A stretch of 17,525 bases of DNA from Pseudomonadota bacterium (GTDB taxonomy: Bacteria > Pseudomonadota > Gammaproteobacteria > UBA6186 > Azoamicaceae): the NCBI GenBank assembly GCA_021848375.1, contig JAJZUR010000015.1:1-17525 (forward strand), given 5' to 3'. Position 1 is the first letter of the stretch. Each line of letters opens with the position of its first letter. Of the stretch, positions 14,360 to 17,525 are shown in pieces. A model generated the notes under the pieces. That model ran no database searches. It was given only the letters and a program-made list of their open reading frames with translations, and was not told the origin of the DNA. A program made the translations under genes and the position numbers.

Positions 14360-14373
14360 TGCTAAACTTAGCA
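14360..14373. repeat. Perfect 6+2+6 palindrome before psd
   Basis: TGCTAA-AC-TTAGCA lies 4 bp upstream of the psd Shine-Dalgarno. It could be a small operator or a weak RNA hairpin modulating psd translation. Chance is possible, given its length. Confidence 0.35.
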
Positions 14374-14377
14374 AATC

Positions 14378-14382
14378 AGGAG
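14378..14382 (+). promoter_or_regulatory. Ribosome binding site fixing the TTG start of psd
   Basis: AGGAG followed by a 7-base spacer precedes the TTG at 14390. No in-frame ATG comes near the conserved N-terminus, so this site decides the start. Confidence 0.7.
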
Positions 14383-14389
14383 CTTTATT

Positions 14390-15235
14390 TTGTTATCAAG
14401 ATTACAAAATTATCTGCCGCAACATTTTATATCGACATTTGCTGGGTGGCTTGCCAATTGTGAAATTCCTTGGCTTAAAAATCGGCTGATTCAATATTTC
14501 CTCTGGCGTTACACCGTTAATTTGGCGGAAGCACTACAACCCGATCCTTACCAATATCGCAGTTTTAACGATTTTTTTACCCGTACTTTAAAAACTTCCG
14601 CTCGTCCCATTGCTGCTGAAATCAATGCATTAGCGTGTCCTGCCGATGGACAAATCAGTCAACTCGGACACATCAAACAAAATCAGATCTTACAAGTTAA
14701 AAATCACCATTTCTCTCTACAAGATCTGCTTGGGGGCGATACTAAGGAAGCAGTGCATTTTATGGATGGATCTTTTTTAACCGTTTATCTAGCGCCAGCA
14801 AATTATCATCGAGTTCACATGCCGATCGACGGCCGTTTAGTCAAAATGATCTATATCCCCGGGCGATTATTTTCTGTAAACTTCAAAACGACTATCCATA
14901 CTAGCAATTTATTTGCTCGTAACGAACGCATCATTTCATTTTTTGATACCGCTATTGGGAAAGTTGCTGTTATTTTAGTCGGCGCAATGATTGTGGGAAG
15001 TATGGAAACCGTTTGGGCCGGCACCATCACACCGCCGAGAGGCAAATCGATCCAAACCTGGAATTATATAGAACCCGGCCTACTAAAAAAGGGAGAAGAA
15101 GTAGGACGATTCAAGCTTGGATCTACTGCTATTTTATTATTCGAACGAGATCGGATCACATGGGATCCCGAATTTATCACAACCCACCCCGTGCAAATGG
15201 GACAGCGCCTAGGGATTATTAAACCCTATCAATAG
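14390..15235 (+). CDS. psd: Phosphatidylserine decarboxylase proenzyme
   Basis: A membrane-associated enzyme that makes phosphatidylethanolamine from phosphatidylserine. The 281-residue proenzyme cleaves itself inside LGST (243-246), between Gly244 and Ser245, to give a beta chain and a pyruvoyl-bearing alpha chain. The Asp-His-Ser triad is seen as Asp86 in ADGQISQLG, His143 in YHRVHMP and Ser245. VWAGTITPP (208-216) is another family block. The C-terminus lacks the long acidic extension of the E. coli protein (322 residues) but otherwise aligns throughout. The start is TTG with a good Shine-Dalgarno. The last 17 bp (15219-15235) overlap the 3' end of the convergent epmA. Confidence 0.97.
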   Translation: MLSRLQNYLPQHFISTFAGWLANCEIPWLKNRLIQYFLWRYTVNLAEALQPDPYQYRSFNDFFTRTLKTSARPIAAEINALACPADGQISQLGHIKQNQILQVKNHHFSLQDLLGGDTKEAVHFMDGSFLTVYLAPANYHRVHMPIDGRLVKMIYIPGRLFSVNFKTTIHTSNLFARNERIISFFDTAIGKVAVILVGAMIVGSMETVWAGTITPPRGKSIQTWNYIEPGLLKKGEEVGRFKLGSTAILLFERDRITWDPEFITTHPVQMGQRLGIIKPYQ

Positions 15236-16211
15236 TGAATGCCATCACTTCTTCGATATGCTGGCACTTAAGTTTTAGCATTAACAGACGATCAAACCCT
15301 AAGGCAACCCCTGAAGAGGCTGGTAATCCTACTTTCAGCGCTTCAATCAAATCATATGGAATTGCAATCTCTGGTAAACCCAATTCTCGACGAAGTTCGC
15401 AATCCTCTTGGAAGCGCATCAACTGAACTTCCGGATCCGTTAATTCATGATAGCCATTGGCAAGTTCTATACCATCAACAAACACTTCAAATCGCTCAGC
15501 AACCCAGGGTTCGGTCGAACGAATTTTAGCCAATGCCGCTTTTGTTGCGGGATAATCATATAAAATCACAGGTCTTTCAAGACCGAGCTTTGATTCGATG
15601 CAATGGGTCATTAGAATATCAAGCCAATCATTGATGGTTAAAGTACGACGAACTTCCTCTGATATATTTATCTGATACTCTCTTGCACATTGCTCTAATT
15701 CTTCTACACTCGTTTGATAAGGATTGATATTAAAAGAACGTGCAAACAAGAATCCATACGTTAACCGTTCTGCTTTGGGGACATTTAAAACTAACCCTAA
15801 TAAGTCATCAATTTCATCCATTAGCGCATGCTGATCAAAATCTGGTCGATACCACTCCAACATTGTAAATTCAGGATTATGTAAGCGGCCCGATTCATCA
15901 TCACGAAAGGCTTTATTAAGCTGGTAGATCGGTCCAGAACCCGCGGATAATAAGCGCTTCATTTCGAATTCTGGAGAAGTTTGTAAATAATATTTTTTCT
16001 TTTCGGGATACTGTGGATTGGTATAGCACGCTTCGATTGGTTTTATATGCGGATGAAGTGATGTTGTGCTGCATAAAAGCGGCGTTTCAACTTCTAAAAC
16101 CCCTCTCTTATGAAAAAAAGCTCTGATTTCTGCCAACAATTCAGCGCGCGCTTTCAGATTTTCAATGCTGGCACTGGGTTGCCAACCCTTATTCTTTGGC
16201 TCTAGAAACAT
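15219..16211 (-). CDS. epmA: EpmA, EF-P beta-lysylation ligase (GenX/PoxA)
   Basis: EpmA resembles the catalytic core of class II lysyl-tRNA synthetase, but attaches (R)-beta-lysine to Lys34 of elongation factor P rather than to tRNA. From the ATG at 16211 it has 330 residues (E. coli 325). No anticodon-binding domain is present. The N-terminal signature WQPSASIENL sits at residues 10-19. Motif 2 appears as FRDDESGRLHNPEFTMLEWYRP (102-123), with ELANGYHELTD (249-259) and motif 3 GVALGFDRLLML (301-312). I chose 16211 over the upstream ATG at 16259 because it places WQPSAS where E. coli has it. This start overlaps the efp end by 23 bp in another frame. epmB, needed to make beta-lysine, is not in the window. 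Confidence 0.96.
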   Translation of the reverse strand: MFLEPKNKGWQPSASIENLKARAELLAEIRAFFHKRGVLEVETPLLCSTTSLHPHIKPIEACYTNPQYPEKKKYYLQTSPEFEMKRLLSAGSGPIYQLNKAFRDDESGRLHNPEFTMLEWYRPDFDQHALMDEIDDLLGLVLNVPKAERLTYGFLFARSFNINPYQTSVEELEQCAREYQINISEEVRRTLTINDWLDILMTHCIESKLGLERPVILYDYPATKAALAKIRSTEPWVAERFEVFVDGIELANGYHELTDPEVQLMRFQEDCELRRELGLPEIAIPYDLIEALKVGLPASSGVALGFDRLLMLKLKCQHIEEVMAFTIDRV

Positions 16212-16758
16212 ATTGTCCCGTACGCGTATCCACTTTAATGAATTCATCGACTTGAACAAACAAAGGAACCCGAACCACAGCCCCCGTCTCTAACGTTGCC
16301 GGCTTACCGCCCCCGCCAGAGGTATCCCCTTTTAAACCCGGATCTGTATCTACAATTTTAAGAACTACAAAATTCGGCGGCGTGACACATAACGGCAGAT
16401 CATTCCACAAGGTAACAATACAAATATCTTGTTCTTTTAGCCATAACCGACTATCACCAATAACCGCTTTATTAAATTCATATTGTTCGTACGTTTCAAC
16501 GACCATAAAGTGCCAACGTTCACCATCGTTGTATAAATATTGCATTTCTTTATCAACGACATCCGCAGCTTCAACACTTTCACCAGACTTTAGGGTGCGC
16601 TCAATCACACGGCCCGTTTTTAAATTTCGAAATTTAACTCGATTAAATGCTTGACCTTTACCCGGTTTTACAAATTCATTTTCTAGGATAGCGTAAGGAT
16701 CGCCATCTAAAATAACTTTAAGCCCACTTTTAAATTCATTGGTACTATACGTGGCCAT
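16189..16758 (-). CDS. efp: Elongation factor P
   Basis: EF-P enters the ribosomal E site and rescues ribosomes stalled at proline stretches. The 189-residue protein has the KOW-like N-domain and two OB domains. The modification loop reads VKPGKGQAF, with Lys34 exactly at the position that E. coli EpmA lysylates. VVLKIVDTDPGLKGDT and GAVVRVPLFV mark the C-terminal OB domain. The ATG at 16758 has GAGGGG about 9 bases upstream. The 23-bp overlap with epmA puts substrate and modifying enzyme in one operon, which supports lysine-type rather than rhamnose-type modification. No convincing promoter was found in the 164 bp upstream, which contains a perfect palindrome CCGTCGACGG at 16795-16804. Confidence 0.98.
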   Translation of the reverse strand: MATYSTNEFKSGLKVILDGDPYAILENEFVKPGKGQAFNRVKFRNLKTGRVIERTLKSGESVEAADVVDKEMQYLYNDGERWHFMVVETYEQYEFNKAVIGDSRLWLKEQDICIVTLWNDLPLCVTPPNFVVLKIVDTDPGLKGDTSGGGGKPATLETGAVVRVPLFVQVDEFIKVDTRTGQYVSRAKE

Positions 16759-16922
16759 GCATATAACCCCTCTATTTAATCACGCATCATCTTACCGTCG
16801 ACGGCTCGTTAATACAAGTTCAACGTAGTTAATGCCTTTTTTGCCAGATATATGAGTAACCAAAAAAACATTAAGTTAGTTTGTATTCTTTCTTAAATTG
16901 TTGGGAGGAAGAGTATGTCGTA

Positions 16923-17126
16923 TTAACCTCCATATCTTCCATATCCATCAACCCAGATTTTTTCTATATTTATCCCAAACTGAATCTGTACAATAAACGG
17001 CGGCAACAATAAATGCATCACAGAGAAAAGCTCATGCTCAAAATGCTTAAATGATATATAATCTCCCGTTTCCTTATAAGTTAATTTTTCTAACTCTACG
17101 GCGCTCATCTTAATTTTCTGTAACAT
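16923..17126 (-). CDS. Hypothetical small protein (67 aa)
   Basis: I do not recognise this protein. It starts MLQKIKMSAVELEKL, continues with a mixed charged segment (YKETGDYISFKHFEHELF), then a hydrophobic stretch (SVMHLLLPPFIVQIQFGI, about residues 36-53) and ends with VDGYGRYGG. I chose the ATG at 17126 because GGAAGGA lies 6 bases upstream; an ATG at 17150 would add 8 residues. The start overlaps the end of the upstream small gene by 17 bp, so the two are probably translated together. Coding is supported by this spacing and the Shine-Dalgarno, not by any family match. Base use is AT-rich. Confidence 0.55.
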   Translation of the reverse strand: MLQKIKMSAVELEKLTYKETGDYISFKHFEHELFSVMHLLLPPFIVQIQFGINIEKIWVDGYGRYGG

Positions 17127-17352
17127 CAGTAGTCCTTCCTTTTTGTGCATCCTTTTGTTTTTTTAATAGGTTGGGATCACTTTCTGGATTAGAAAAATCA
17201 AAATAAGGAAAAATCTCTTGCTCATTTATTGATGTTATTTGAATGCATTGCAAAATCTTTTTCACCATATTTATTACTTCAGCAGATGGCTTCGCCCCAC
17301 CAGCCATAGAAAGTTCGATCTTATTAATGTAGTAAATAATGGCAAAACCCAA
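17110..17352 (-). CDS. Hypothetical small protein (80 aa)
   Basis: I do not recognise this protein. It runs MGFAIIYYINKIELS..., then EVINMVKKILQCIQITS, then an acidic/aromatic part (EQEIFPYFDFSNPESDPN) and a hydrophilic tail. There is no strong signal peptide, although the first 14 residues are hydrophobic. The frame opens with TTG at 17352, with AGGAAG about 9 bases upstream; an ATG at 17307 would give 65 residues but has no visible Shine-Dalgarno. A stop codon lies just upstream in frame, so it is not cut from a longer gene in that frame. It overlaps the 67-residue gene downstream. Confidence 0.5.
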   Translation of the reverse strand: MGFAIIYYINKIELSMAGGAKPSAEVINMVKKILQCIQITSINEQEIFPYFDFSNPESDPNLLKKQKDAQKGRTTDVTEN

Positions 17353-17431
17353 CCCCTTTTTCTTCCTTTTTCATCGATACAAAAAAATGTTGCTTTAATT
17401 AGTCCGACCTGAATTAAACAAAACCCCCTTA

Positions 17432-17446
17432 TTTTCATGATGAAAA
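17432..17446. repeat. Perfect 7+1+7 palindrome between divergent genes
   Basis: TTTTCAT-G-ATGAAAA lies between the minus-strand start at 17352 and the possible plus-strand start at 17493. It covers the -35 position for the TATAAT at 17463-17468. It could be an operator; AT-rich palindromes of this size also arise by chance. Confidence 0.35.
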
Positions 17447-17462
17447 ATGTAAAAAACCAGGA

Positions 17463-17468
17463 TATAAT
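17463..17468 (+). promoter_or_regulatory. Possible -10 element of a gene leaving the window
   Basis: A perfect TATAAT, without a good -35 at the proper distance (17440-17445 reads ATGAAA, inside the palindrome). It stands 25 bp before the possible start at 17493. Confidence 0.3.
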
Positions 17469-17492
17469 ATTGCAGGGTTTTTAAGTTTAAGG

Positions 17493-17525
17493 ATGAAAAG
17501 CTTGCAAACGATGAAAAAAACTGGA
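17493..17525 (+). CDS. Possible 5' end of a gene running out of the window
   Basis: An open frame of 11 codons from the ATG at 17493 (MKSLQTMKKTG) to the edge; a second in-frame ATG lies at 17511. The Lys-rich opening could begin a signal peptide, but too little is visible. The AAGG before the first ATG is too close to be a good ribosome site. Confidence 0.25.
   Translation, partial: MKSLQTMKKTG

Noticed and set aside
16901..16926. A strong GGGAGGAAGAG ribosome site followed by ATG and a stop after three codons on the plus strand
   Set aside because: No promoter or downstream gene on that strand makes it a meaningful leader peptide, and its stop lies over the end of the minus-strand small gene.
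16923..17352. One frameshifted gene instead of two small ones
   Set aside because: The downstream frame has its own well-placed GGAAGGA and ATG at the overlap, and without a homologue there is no basis for joining them.
17453..17488. AAAAACC...GGGTTTTT stem as a terminator at the right edge
   Set aside because: Only about 7 mostly A-T pairs around a 17-base loop that contains a TATAAT; it reads better as a promoter region.

Overview
The window looks like a stretch of chromosomal core genome from a gammaproteobacterium of moderate-to-low GC. The gene order from epmA, psd and orn through nnrD, tsaE, mutL, miaA, hfq, hflX, hflK, hflC, rnr and rlmB is a shortened form of the cluster known from Escherichia coli and many relatives. 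The AT-leaning codon use, the compaction of the cluster and the hybrid sensor kinase would suit a member of the Legionellales (Coxiellaceae-like). That assignment is inference: there is no rRNA here to settle it.

Left edge (1-1578): the 3' part of a hybrid histidine kinase on the plus strand converges on a 109-residue, very basic protein with a histone-H1-like tail on the minus strand. A perfect 11-bp hairpin separates the basic gene from the mpg end of the next block. Main block (1579-13944): nearly all on the minus strand. In transcription order it holds orn-nnrD-tsaE, then a 345-bp AT-rich gap where relatives carry amiB, then mutL-miaA-hfq-hflX-hflK-hflC, then a plus-strand tRNA-Leu(CAG), then rnr-rlmB-mpg. 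The genes overlap or nearly touch, which implies operons. Functions are RNA turnover (Orn, RNase R, Hfq), tRNA and rRNA modification (TsaE, MiaA, RlmB), DNA repair (MutL, Mpg), membrane proteolysis control (HflKC), ribosome-associated GTPase (HflX) and metabolite repair (NnrD).

Right part (13945-17525): a plus-strand pair, an unrecognised 61-residue gene followed by psd, converges on the minus-strand efp-epmA pair, whose products are elongation factor P and its modifying ligase. Further right are two overlapping small minus-strand genes that I do not recognise, and possibly the start of a plus-strand gene at the edge.

The most striking feature is a 129-bp GC-rich double-palindromic repeat inside miaA (9378-9506). 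It is exactly 43 codons, stays in frame, and replaces a variable linker of the enzyme, much as the Rickettsia palindromic elements sit inside genes. Other items worth a second look are a good LexA-box match upstream of mutL, a second well-placed start for hfq that would add 11 residues, and the antisense tRNA that directly abuts the hflC stop codon. I saw no CRISPR array, rRNA, insertion sequence or recognisable phage gene.
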